DNA from: Vanessa cardui
Taxonomy: Eukaryota; Arthropoda; Insecta; Lepidoptera; Nymphalidae
Reading direction: 5' to 3'
DNA length: 64,000 bases
Assembly (NCBI RefSeq): GCF_905220365.1
Contig: NC_061124.1
Location: forward strand, 12,340,501-12,404,500
A program made the position numbers and the translations under genes. Below the pieces are notes generated by a model. That model worked only from the letters and a program-made list of their open reading frames with translations, was not told where the DNA came from and ran no database searches. This document shows positions 25,601-35,385 of the stretch, piece by piece. Position 1 is the stretch's first letter; the number at the start of each line of letters is the position of its first letter.

Positions 25601-26392
25601 GTATTCCACGACGCTGTTCCAATGCGGGTTGGTGGAATACACATGTGGCAGAATTTCTATGAAATTTGTCACATGCAGGTTTCCTCACGATGTTTTCCTT
25701 CACCGCCGAGTACGAGACGAATTATAAAGACAAATTAAGCACATGAATCAGCGGTGCTTGCCTGGGTTTGAACCCGCAATCATCGGTTAAAATGCACGCG
25801 TTCTAACCACTGGGCCATCTCGACTCACTCACTCACAAATATCATAAATGAAAAAATTCAATAAAATGGAATTTTATGTTTTAAATTAACATGGTTATTT
25901 TTATTATTTTTAGTAGTTCTTTTACACAGGATATTTAATAGACTGGAGTTCGATATCTGACATTATCTACGAATGTCTTGTCAACAAGAACAAGACATAC
26001 GAGTACATAGATAATGATAACTGTATAGTAACATACAAATTCCTTATTTCTAAGTACATACATTAAATATATAGGGACTACTAAATAGCATCACTTTTAT
26101 GGTATTATTTTAAATTATACGTTAACGTACAATTTTAAGAATTCATTCGAATTTACTAAATTTAAAACTACTTCGTAAAATATTGTAAAAAAATAACAAC
26201 ATCTTGTTGTTTGTTAGGTTAGGTTAGTACGTAATACAAAATAAAATTGGCAAAAATCGTCTAATGATATTAAAATCTCTAAATTTATGATATCCAGTAA
26301 AATATACATAATTAAAATACTTACGTAACAGAACTACTAGACGTCGGATAAATAGAAGTCATTAGCAACACAAATACGTAATATTTGAGCAT
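19626..26392 (-). CDS. Nucleoside hydrolase (IU-type), paralog 1, eight exons, 332 aa
   Basis: Probably a secreted enzyme that splits the N-glycosidic bond of nucleosides into base and ribose. Exons in coding order: 26392-26325, 24466-24371, 23568-23469, 22507-22339, 22137-22021, 21585-21449, 20374-20188, 19750-19626; GT-AG introns, phases agree, 999 nt. Exon 1 encodes a signal peptide (MLKYYVFVLLMTSIYPTSSS), which supports this start. Family features: calcium-binding Asp cluster KIIIDNDAGGDDAMAIF (about residues 28-44), LTTGNGNTNE, DVPIYRGAKSSL, YYGKDGLGD, LGALTNVALAIKLDP, AEFNAHMDVEAY, LDPATVALAIKP, ANVRIAY near the end. The length is normal for the family. The His usually found in the HG-DGLG loop is Tyr, and the His before the late Asp is Leu, so the activity or substrate may differ from the protozoan enzymes. 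Intron 1 holds a family B repeat and a family A SINE; intron 6 holds LINE and Helitron pieces. Confidence 0.95.
19810..19970 (-). repeat. Short repeat family B, fragment
   Basis: Reverse fragment (GAAGCTAAGATGTTATGCTC, CTTGGCTCACTCAC) in the last intron of nucleoside hydrolase paralog 1. Confidence 0.6.
20424..20612 (+). mobile_element. Helitron-like element
   Basis: Starts TATATTGTAAATGTGAAAGT, then (CTGT)n, and ends GAAGCCGCGGGCAACAACTA, a mutated CTAG-type end. It lies in intron 6 of paralog 1. Confidence 0.55.
20727..20763. repeat. ATTAC pentanucleotide microsatellite
   Basis: About seven perfect ATTAC units, in an intron of nucleoside hydrolase paralog 1. Confidence 0.95.
20848..21360 (-). 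mobile_element. LINE 3' end fragment with partial ORF
   Basis: The minus strand encodes the end of a LINE protein: GKLITPSFRLRKVNKYFLEQ, GIRFYNKILPFSKFKSFVKN, AYNSIQDFIDDKKAW. Its 3' UTR has CCGGTTCTTCTTGGTAGAAT and ends AATAAAGTTTG followed by a GATTT-type tail. It sits in intron 6 of paralog 1. Related 3' ends are at 51095, 52236, 55576 (-) and 58785 (+). Confidence 0.8.
22508..23468. other. Intron 3 of paralog 1, no feature seen
   Basis: AT-rich, with no recognised repeat or exon. Confidence 0.6.
23648..23688. repeat. Hairpin, 17-bp arms
   Basis: TCACAATTATAGCTTAT at 23648-23664 is the reverse complement of 23672-23688, with a 7-nt loop. It lies in intron 2 of paralog 1. Confidence 0.85.
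24807..25100 (+). repeat. Short repeat family B, near full length
   Basis: One of the best copies: starts CTTGGTGGTAGGGCTTTGTG, ends GCTCGTCCGCCAACC plus an A run. Lies in intron 1 of nucleoside hydrolase paralog 1. Confidence 0.8.
25583..25828 (-). repeat. tRNA-derived SINE, family A, tail-less
   Basis: Head, B box (GGTTTGAACCCGC on +) and body are well kept. The tail end is cut short near 25583. Lies in intron 1 of paralog 1. Confidence 0.85.
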
Positions 26393-26617
26393 TTTTATTA
26401 TCACTATTACGAACTCTCAGTAGAACGTCTGATAAGACACTGACTGGGAATCTTTGGAATACATACAGAGCGCGTTTACATCATACAAACTGGAACGCTT
26501 ATAAAGTTCAATGAAACTATAATAAAATACATGTGTAAAATTAACGTGAATTGAAGAAATGAAAACGCGTATGACGTAATACTTAAGCACGCGTTTGTGA
26601 CGTTATTTTTTGCTTTA

Positions 26618-26800
26618 TCTATACATGTAATAAAGCTAGAGTGTCTATTTGTAATATCAAAATAGCCCTTTTTGACTAATGCATATGTATTTACACACGA
26701 TACATATAACGATATAACATTTTTTTACAATGTTTGTCTATCTGTCTGTTTGTTCCGGCTAATCTCTGGAACGGCTGGACCGATTTTGTCGGGACTCTCA
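26618..26800 (+). mobile_element. Helitron 5' end, truncated
   Basis: Starts A-TCTATACATGTAATAAAG, continues with TTCCGGCTAATCTCTGGAAC, then stops where the family B repeat begins at 26801. The 3' end is missing. Confidence 0.65.
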
Positions 26801-27022
26801 CCCATAGACAATGACACTGTAAGATATATTACCTTACATCGGCAATGGGCCACCAACCTTGGGAACTAAGATGTTATGTCCCTTGTGCTGTAGTTACACT
26901 GGCTCACTCACCCTTCAAACCGGAACACAACAATACTGAGTACTGTTATTTGGCGGTAGAATAACTGGTGAGTGGGTGGTACCTACCCAGACGGGCTTGC
27001 ACAAAGCCCTACCACCAAGTAA
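26801..27022 (-). repeat. Short repeat family B
   Basis: Reverse copy (CCTACCACCAAGTAAAA end on +), joined directly to the truncated Helitron. Confidence 0.75.
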
Positions 27023-27387
27023 AAGCTAGTGATAAATAAAGAAACAATGATAAGCAAAGACTCGAAGCTATCAAGGCATTCCCTGTCAGTCAACCTTTAT
27101 TCTAACCAAATATTCATGACACTTTGTTACAAACAGTATACCACTCCAACGTGGTCCCACGTTAATTTGTCTTAATGACACAAAAAAAGGTCTCTTGCCA
27201 CCATCAACGTATAAGAGTATTACTACATATTATAAAGCAAAGTCCCCCGACCGCATCTGTCGGTCTGTATGTTCGCGATAACCTCTAAAACTACAGAATG
27301 GATTTTCATGACGTTTTTACTAACACACAGAAGGATTCATAAGGAAGGTTTAGGTATATAATTTATTAAGGTTTTCGCGTAAATAAA

Positions 27388-28090
27388 TTATTTAGAACGA
27401 CACTTGTTAAAGAGCGTATTCAAAAACGATTTGTATGGCACCTTGCGTTTCATAATGGCATAGCTAAAAAAATACGCTCATATAAATGTCGCCTTAAACA
27501 CTTCAACATGAAGTCCCTAGCCAATCGTAGGCATATACTGGATGCAATGTTTGCGGGCAAATTTTTTTGCCACAAAATTGACTGTCCCCAGCTTCTTGGC
27601 CTATTCAAGCTGCGTGTACCCTCTAGGCTCCCTCGCAGCTCGATCACACCACTCTGTCCACCTCTTAGAAAGACTGTGTTAGGTGCCAACTCTCCCTGTT
27701 CTAGATTATGTAAAGTGATAAATGCTTGCAGTGATCAAATCGATCTACATTATGAATCCCTCACTAAGTTAAAAGCAACTTGTACTGGCTTATCTTACAT
27801 TGATTAATAAAATAACTACTTTTATAAGACACTTTTATGTATACATATTTTTGTTAAACATTTTTTTTTTTTCTTCATGTCTATTTTTGTAATTAAGTTT
27901 TAGTTTATCTATATTTTGTGTTAAATGAATTTGCTGTAGCTACTTTTTACTTTTTATGTGTTGGTACAAGCGGTGTTTGCCTATAATTAGTTTTTACGCT
28001 ATTCTATGTATATATTTTAAATGTTTTATGTGTTATATTCAGTGTAAACAACTGTTGGTAAACCTAAATAAAATAAAATAAAATAAAAAG
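27388..28090 (+). mobile_element. Jockey-type LINE, 3' end fragment
   Basis: The frame TTLVKERIQKRFVWHLAFHN, MKSLANRRHILDAMFAGKFF, KIDCPQLLGLFKLRVPSR, NSPCSRLCKVINAC is the C-terminal end of a Jockey-clade ORF2. It is open to the stop at 27805-27807. The 3' UTR ends in (AAAAT)n near 28070-28090. Confidence 0.8.
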
Positions 28091-28430
28091 TTAAATATGT
28101 CGGAAAAGGAACAAAAGAAATATAAATAAAAGGTATAAATACAAAATAAAAACTTATGTTCACGTGCGAAGCCAGGATAGACCTCTAGTTCATAATAATG
28201 CTCGTTGAACTAATACAGGTTCCCTTGAATGAGAACGTACCCTAGTGTGCTACATGCGTTGACACATTGACCCCATCTGATATCGTGGAATCAATGTTAA
28301 GGGCAGGCACTGCCTAGGAAAGGAGGCTAACAAACCATTCGTCCCTTATTCCAAATTATTCGTTTGCAGTTTTGAAGTCTGAGACATAGGCTCGGCTAGT
28401 GCACGCGCTTGTAATCATAAAATAAGTACG
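28091..28430. other. Intergenic DNA, unassigned
   Basis: Moderately GC-rich stretch (GTTAAGGGCAGGCACTGCCT near 28300). Probably repeat-derived; no gene recognised. Confidence 0.4.
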
Positions 28431-28742
28431 TATAGTACGACACAACATAGATGTAGCATCGGCAAAATTCGTAAAAACAATCAAATCCGAATTAAGTACA
28501 CTATCTCAAATCATTATTTATTTTTTACGTGAATATGATCTTTACACAAACGTAATAACTTGTCATATCATATGACGTTATATATTCGTCAATTTGACAC
28601 GTCGACATGGTTAAACTGACGCGTGAATCTATAGCGACGAATAGCGTCGAATGGCGCGATGGGGAGCTGTTTCTATTGTGAATCGGCAGTAGTCGAATTC
28701 ATTGCAGTTTCCGATTCTACATCTAAGTTGTATCGTACTATA
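28431..28742. mobile_element. TIR element family E (MITE), copy 3
   Basis: TATAGTACGACACAACATAG at the left, inverse TTGTATCGTACTATA at the right, with the same interior as copies 1 and 2. Confidence 0.8.
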
Positions 28743-28798
28743 CAAATTGTAATATTATTTATGTATATTATGGATGTATTATAACTTAAATAATATAA

Positions 28799-29045
28799 CA
28801 TGGAGACGACTTCCGTGGTGGAGTAGTGTGTTCACCGGTATTCATGGGTACGCCACTCCGAGGTCTCGGGTACGATTCCTGGCCGAGTCGATGTCGAAAA
28901 ATTTCATTAGTTTTCTATATTGTCTTGGGTCTGGGTGTTGGTGGTACCGTCGTTACTTCTGATTATCGATAACACAAGTGCTTTAGCTACTTACATTGGG
29001 ATCAGAGTAATGTATTTGATGTTGTCCATATATCTAAATGTCAAT
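28799..29045 (+). repeat. Second tRNA-derived SINE family
   Basis: GACTTCCGTGGTGGAGTAGT (A-box region) is followed by GGGTACGATTCC (B box) about 50 nt later, then a TTGTCTTGGGTCTGGGTGTT body. It is distinct from family A and is a single copy in this window. I recall close relatives in many Lepidoptera. Confidence 0.75.
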
Positions 29046-29072
29046 TTAAGTGGTCAATATCTACTCATTTGA

Positions 29073-29297
29073 GCAGAGATGGCCCAGTGGTTATTTGTGT
29101 TTATAATTCATCTCGTGCTCGGCGGCGAAGGAAAACTTGCATGTGTCTAATTTCATTGAAATTCTACCACATGTACATTCCACCAACCCGCATTGGTACA
29201 GCGTGGTGGAATATGTTCCAAGCCCTCTCCTTAATGGGAGAGGAGGCCATTAGCCCAGCTGTGGGAATTTACTGGCTGTTACTTTACTTTACTTTTA
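29073..29297 (+). repeat. tRNA-derived SINE, family A, B box deleted
   Basis: AGATGGCCCAGTGGTTA jumps directly to TTTGTGTTTATAATTCATCT, so about 80 nt including the B box are gone. The tail is (TTTAC)n. Confidence 0.85.
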
Positions 29298-30000
29298 CTT
29301 TATCTACTTATTTGTTTTATTTTATTATTATTATTTGGCTTTGGTTCCTAATATATATATTTTTTTTCATTGGTACGAAGCGCCAACTTTATATGAGTCG
29401 TGTATTCGAACAAAGACACGCACACATTTGCAATATCCGTTAAATAATAAATACTTATCAATGTGTTAGTGCAGCATAATAATTCGTATATATTATTAAA
29501 AAATTAAATAAACATAAATGAATAGTATAATTACAAATACGACGAAAATATCATAATATAATCATATCATAATAAAAAAACAAATTATATCAAAATGTAC
29601 ACGAGTGTACATACCGAAATCGTGATCTTTGATTAAAACTAAAATTTTAAATGTATTTAATATTCAAAACAAAATGCGTTACAATAAATAAGGATGTAAA
29701 ATTGAAAATCGAATTCTTAATTTAAAAAAAATCAAAAGAAAACATGCTAACCCAAGGATAAAGGTCTTAAAGCAGTTTAGTAACAAAGAAATGTATTTAA
29801 ATCTCACTGAACTTGTACGGCCTTACTCATAAACATCACTTAACGAGTGACCAAATAAACAATGTTTTGTCTTCTTCTAACAAATATTAAATTAACGATG
29901 AGAGAAAGAGACAAATCTATGTTTAACAACAATGTATGTAAATAAGGTCTTGATGTGATATTACATATTCACTAGTGAAAAGTATTTTAAATAAATAAAA

Positions 30001-31624
30001 TTTTAACAAAAAGAAAAACCGACTTCAAACAAAACACTATTTTAAAACAAATGAATATGCACGAAAAAGTAATAAAAATAATTGCGTATTCAACATATTT
30101 TTTAGAGTCTTCCTTAGTTAAATGAAATGAAAAATATTAGACTACTTAAAAGTCGATTAACGATTATATCATGTAGTTATAGTTATTGGTATATTTGGAG
30201 CCGGTGTCAGCCACGGTGCCCTTGCCCCAACAATCAAAAAAGGAAGCGATACGAGCCCCTTGATTGATCCAGTATATTATTGTGTAAAAGGTAATTTGTA
30301 AAAAACATATTTGTTAAAGTATTCTCGTATTGTTTTTTGATAGATATACTGTAGGGTTTTATTGGCTGACACCGACTCCAAATATAACAATAATTATAAC
30401 TACATGATATAATCGTTAATCGACTTTTAAGTAGTCTAATATTTTTCATTTCATTTAACTTAGGAAGACTCTAAAAAATATGTTGAATACGCAATTATTT
30501 TTATTACTTTTTCGTGCATATTCATTTGTTTTAAAATAGTGTTTTGTTTGAAGTCGGTTTTTCTTTTTGTTAAAATTTTATTTATTTTTTGATTTTAAGT
30601 GAAGCTGATGTTGACTAACTAATTTTTTTTAATATGGATAGATTAAACGTTCCGTTTATATGAGTCCGAAACTACTTCGAGGACAATTTCAAAGGAAACT
30701 TGCGAATAAAGCAAAAATAGACTTTCGAAAATGCGGATTTAATACGTCACGCGGCGTAAACTATAAGGATCCCTCGAAAGAGCTGTAATCGAACTCAGCA
30801 AAAAAACTTTGAAAAAGACCAACTATATTTCGTACATCATATGACATCACATCACATACACAAAATTTGATTAAAGATAGTAAGAAATTCTGCCCCATAT
30901 CGCACCCTAACTGCGAGCCGTATAGGAGTTCCATCACTACATAGTATAAAACAAAGTCGCTTTCTCTGTCCCTATATCTTTAAATCTACGCAACGGATTT
31001 TGATGCGGTTTTTTTTAAAAGATAGTGTGATTCAAGGGGAAGGTTTGTGTATATAATACATGAACAATATAGTAAAGAAACACTGATACTTTTAGAAGTT
31101 TGCGGTGTGATGTCGTAAATAAACAAATTCTGTAGTATATTTAGTATCAGTATTGCACCCGTGCGAAGCCGGGGTGGGTAGCTAGTTGATTATAATATTC
31201 AACAATGATAATTACATAAACATAACCACATTACGGAAGGTGACTCAAATATCCAAATAACCTATAAATAAAAGATTCGACCGAGTATCGCTAACGTGCT
31301 CCTCAGAATTGTTCCGTTCCCTTCCGTTCCGTTACTTTGTCATGGATCCTGTGCTCAGAACCTTACCAAACTTTCACCAAATTACCCTTGAAGTATATAT
31401 TTTATAATAAAAAAAGAATTATCAAAATTGGTTAACGTGATTTTCAGTTATTCACCTATTTGTCGCGCATATACATAATGCAAATTTAAGACTTATGTCG
31501 TTTTCACATGGATACCGTCATCGGAAAAAAAAAAAAAAAAAATGGGACCCCACGGGAAGCACTACCTTTCAAACAAAAAAAAATTATCAAAATCGGTCCA
31601 CCCAGTGAAAAGTTATGAGGTAAC

Positions 31625-31656
<32 letters not shown>

Positions 31657-31702
31657 TACAGACGAATTGATAACCTCCTCCTTTTGGAAGTCGGTTGAAA
31701 AG
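30001..31702 (+). mobile_element. Composite element family D, 1.7 kb, copy 1
   Basis: Starts TTTTAACAAAAAGAAAAACC and ends AGTCGGTTGAAAA. The first 577 bp form an inverted repeat with arms of about 212 bp (30001-30212 and 30364-30577). The middle includes a Helitron-like end, GAAGCCGGGGTGGGTAGCTAG-type, near 31162-31184. There is no coding frame. It is nearly identical to 44437-46164, which lies in the opposite orientation. Confidence 0.75.
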
Positions 31703-31775
31703 GACACGCGATAACATGCTGGCACATTTGTAGCGTCTGACATCCTGGCATAATTACCATAATCAATGTTTTTTT

Positions 31776-32044
31776 ACTTGGTGGTAGGGCTTTGTACATG
31801 CCCGTCTGGGTAGGTACCACCCACTCATTCTACTGCCAAATAACAGTACTCACTATAATTGTGTTCCGGTTTGAAGGGTGAGTAAGCCAGTGTAATTACA
31901 GGCACAAGGGACATGACATCTTAGTTCCCAAGGTTGGTGGCATATTGACGATGTAAGGAATTGTAATATTTCTTACAGCGTCATTGTTTATGGGTGATGG
32001 TGACCACTTACCATTAGGTGGCCCATATGCTATAAAATAAAAAA
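31776..32044 (+). repeat. Short repeat family B
   Basis: Forward copy with small deletions, ending in TATAAAATAAAAAA. Confidence 0.8.
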
Positions 32045-32160
32045 TATTATCGACAAATATATCCTCCCGGAAAATAGGTCGTTACTATCTCAAGGCTTAT
32101 TCTAGCAACACGCTCATTGGTCAAATCAAATAGCGAATTCATCCCCAAGCTCCCGTTACA

Positions 32161-32428
32161 CAACAACAACAGCCTGTAAATTAACACTGCTGGGCTAAAG
32201 GCCTCCTCTCCTTTTGAGGAGAAGGTTTGGAACATATTCCACCACGCTGTTCCAATGCGGGTTGGTGGAATACACATGTGGCAGAATTTTTATGAAATTT
32301 GTCACATGCAGGTTTCCTTACAATGTTTTCCTTCACCGCTGAGCACGAGATGAATTATAAAGACAAATTAAGCACATGAATCAGCGGTGCTAGATGCACG
32401 CGTTCTAACCACTGGGCCATCTCGACTC
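32161..32428 (-). repeat. tRNA-derived SINE, family A, B box deleted
   Basis: (GTT)n tail and full body, but the segment with the B box is missing: GCGGTGC joins straight to AGATGCACGCG. Confidence 0.85.
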
Positions 32429-32589
32429 TCCCTGTTACACACTTCCGTCCCAAAACTGAGAGGAAATTATATCTTACACGTTAAAAATAAAATTCAAGAG
32501 CTGAATTTACTTAAACAATATACTCGTACTAACGATATAAAAATACTCCGCTCGTGTGGATATAAGATTTTATACATAATTCTAAAATA

Positions 32590-32811
32590 AAAGTAGCCGT
32601 AGTTACTCCTTATTAAAACAGTTATCTGAGAGTGAAAGTCCCATCAAAATCGGTCCAGCCGTTCCAGAGATTAGCCGGAACAAACAGACAGACAAAAATT
32701 GTAAAAAAGTTATATTGCTATATCTACCGTGTAATATACATATTATGCATTGAGTAAAAAGAGCTATTTTGATATTACAAACAAACACTCCAATTTTATT
32801 ATATGTATAGA
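32590..32811 (-). mobile_element. Non-autonomous Helitron, 3' end missing
   Basis: Intact 5' end on the minus strand (A-TCTATACATATAATAAAA), same body as 10787-11069, but it lacks the CTAG end. Confidence 0.65.
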
Positions 32812-32921
32812 TAAAAAACTACTTAATGCTTACTCAGTTAATCTTTAAATAGATAAAACAAATTACAATTCGCACCAATAACAATGACTAATGGAAAACT
32901 TTGAAACAAACCTATTTTATA

Positions 32922-33167
32922 TATATAATAAAATTTGAGTGTATGTTTGTAATATTAAAACAACCGCTTCTTATTAAATCCATACACGTTCATATTTTAT
33001 ACACGGTACATATAATATACTGTCGGTCTGTTTATTTCTGACAATCTCCGTTACCGCTGGACTGATTTTGATGGGACTTTCATTGGTAGACAGTTGATGT
33101 AATAAGTAACTTAGGCTACAACATTATTTTTTAATTCCAACGCGCAATGAAAAAGCGGTCACAGCTA
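32922..33167 (+). mobile_element. Non-autonomous Helitron, divergent
   Basis: Same family in forward orientation, ending AAAAGCGGTCACAGCTAA, which fits a CTRR end. It stands back to back with the copy at 32590. Confidence 0.6.
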
Positions 33168-33207
33168 ATATGTCATATTTTGTGTAGATTCAAATTAGAT
33201 TAGATCT

Positions 33208-34036
33208 TCTTTTCAACCGACTTCAAAAAGGAGGAGGTTATCAATTCGTCTGTATTTTTTTTATGTTTGTATATCATAACTTTTCACTGGGTGGACCGAT
33301 TTTGATAATTTTTTTTTGTTTGAAAGGTAGTGCTTCCCGTGGGATCCCATTTTAATTTTATGCTTTTCCGATGATGGTATCCCTATGAAAACGATATAAG
33401 TCTTAAATTTGCATTATGTATGTGCGCGACAAATAGGTGAATAACTCAAAATTGCCAACCAATTTTGATGATTCTTCTTTTATTATAAAGGATATACTTC
33501 AAGGGTTGTTTGGTGAAAGTTTGGTATGGTTCTTAGTATAGAATCCATGACAAAGTAACGGAACGAAAGGGAACGGAACAATTCTGAGGAACACTACGTT
33601 AGCGATCCTCGGCCGAATCTTTTATTTATATGTTATTTGGATATTTGAGTCACCTAATATTATCGATGTCAGCCAAGAAAACCCTATAGTGTATCTATCA
33701 AAAAATAAAACGAAATACTTTAAGATATGTGTTTTTAGGTGATAGGATAATATACGGGGGCTCAATCAAGGGGCTCGTATAGCTTCTTTCTTTTGATTGT
33801 TGAGGCGCATACCCGTGGCTGACACCGGCTCCAAATATAACAATAATTATAACTACAGTATATAATTGTAAATCGACTTTTAAGTAGTCTAATATTTTTC
33901 ATTTCATTTAACCTAGGAGGACTCTAAAAAATATGTTAAATATGCAATTATTTTTATTACTTTTTAGAGCATTTTTATTTGTTTTAAAATAGGGTTTTGT
34001 TTGAAGTCGGTTTTTCTTTTTGTTAAAGTTTTTATT
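33208..34036 (+). mobile_element. Composite repeat family D, short copy
   Basis: Bounded by TTTTCAACCGACTTCAAAAA and GAAGTCGGTTTTTCTTTTTG, about 830 bp, without the Helitron-like middle part. Non-coding. Confidence 0.7.
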
Positions 34037-34689
34037 TATTTCACTACTAGCCAGTTCTACGTATTAAAAAAAAATATATGTACATACCCATCACGCTGCA
34101 TTTTGTATTGATCACTGTTACACGCGGTTCAAACACGTTCGATCACACAAAACGATTTGAGTGAATGAGCTGTCTCATTATTGAAACTATAAATAGATAA
34201 CGATAAAGTGTTTAGAAGCTTATACGTTCTTTGTTTAAATTACGAGCGTATATTAATATTTTATTACAATAAATATAAAATTAGTTACCTTGTCTTGAAA
34301 TTGTGTCAAAGGTCATTGAACTGTATGTCACAATATGCAAAATAGAAAATATATTTTACACGGGTAAGTACTGTATTGTCGTAGCGAGACGTCTCTGGGA
34401 ATGATGAGAGTAAGATTTATAGATCAGATGGAGTGCAACGTTTTATATGTAACGTTTGAGTGAAACGTTTCTGACGCATAAATGCATATAAGCACACAAA
34501 GTCCATTTTTATGTTTACCGGAATGCACTTTATTTTATTCGATATAATTTATTTATAACTAAAACGAAATTAAAAAGTGTAACACATTGTACAAAATTAA
34601 TAATTGCAATGTAATTAATATTAGGATTGAAGCAACAGTGCACTTATATTGAAGCGCCTGATAATTTTAAAGAGCAACACGACGCGCTT

Positions 34690-34895
34690 CATTATTTTTT
34701 ATGTAGTCAGGGTAAGAAAATGTTAATCACCTTAAGATCTGTTTCGTCTGCTCAGTATGAGCGATCTGATTACCGATTGAGAATGACATATTGCGTGCAA
34801 TCATTTGATGCTTAGATTCATAAGGTACTAAGAGTTACGACTTGATAAAGGAATTAATTTGAAAACTGACGAAGGTTTTCTTACTCTGACTGTAG
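34690..34895. other. Non-coding block shared with 18240-18605
   Basis: Contains TCACCTTAAGAT, CTGCTCAGTATGAGCGAT and ACTGACGAAGGTTTTCTTAC in the same order as the block behind paralog 1. It lies about 0.5 kb downstream of paralog 2. Confidence 0.55.
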
Positions 34896-35379
34896 TACAC
34901 TGTTTGACATTGATGAGCGTTAAACTAAGCAATCTGATCGGGTTTCAGGTAATAAGTACATGTTTTTTTAAGTTGTCCAAATTTGCCTGTTTTATTTCGT
35001 GATAGCCTATATGCAACCTGTATTTAAGAAACCCGTGATTATATAAAGTTCATGTTGCTTATTTTCAAGGTTTATTAGATGTTAGGACAATTCGAAACGA
35101 TACTTTCGATTTAAAGGCAAGTTCTACTTATTTGTAACGATTTTATTCTTCAAAAATATGAATTTGGTAATAGTCTCTGTTCATCAGTGAGCCTACTGAT
35201 CGTTTGACAACTAGTCTATTTAAAAAGTTACTGGGCCTATTCTACTACTTTTTAACAGCCATGATATATTTTCCATTCTATATCGATCTTATTTCTATCC
35301 GTAACGCTACCATTTTGAAGAAATGTTTTTGCTCTTGATATTGTATAAGAGAAAAAAAATAACTATAAATATGCATATA

Positions 35380-35385
35380 TTTATT
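35380..35385 (-). terminator. Poly(A) signal overlapping the paralog 2 stop
   Basis: AATAAA on the minus strand overlaps the stop codon, within AATAAATAAATAT. Confidence 0.35.

Noticed and set aside
26439..26505. Core promoter of paralog 1 (TCAGT initiator with TTATAAA upstream)
   Set aside because: The spacing is about 60 nt, too far for a normal TATA-initiator pair, and both motifs are common in this AT-rich DNA.
27450..27689. 79-codon frame on the minus strand
   Set aside because: Antisense shadow of the Jockey-type LINE fragment.
28799..28885. tRNA gene
   Set aside because: A-box and B-box-like motifs are present but no cloverleaf closes and the sequence continues into a SINE body.
28774..28962. 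62-codon frame on the plus strand
   Set aside because: It is the reading of a tRNA-derived SINE, not a gene.
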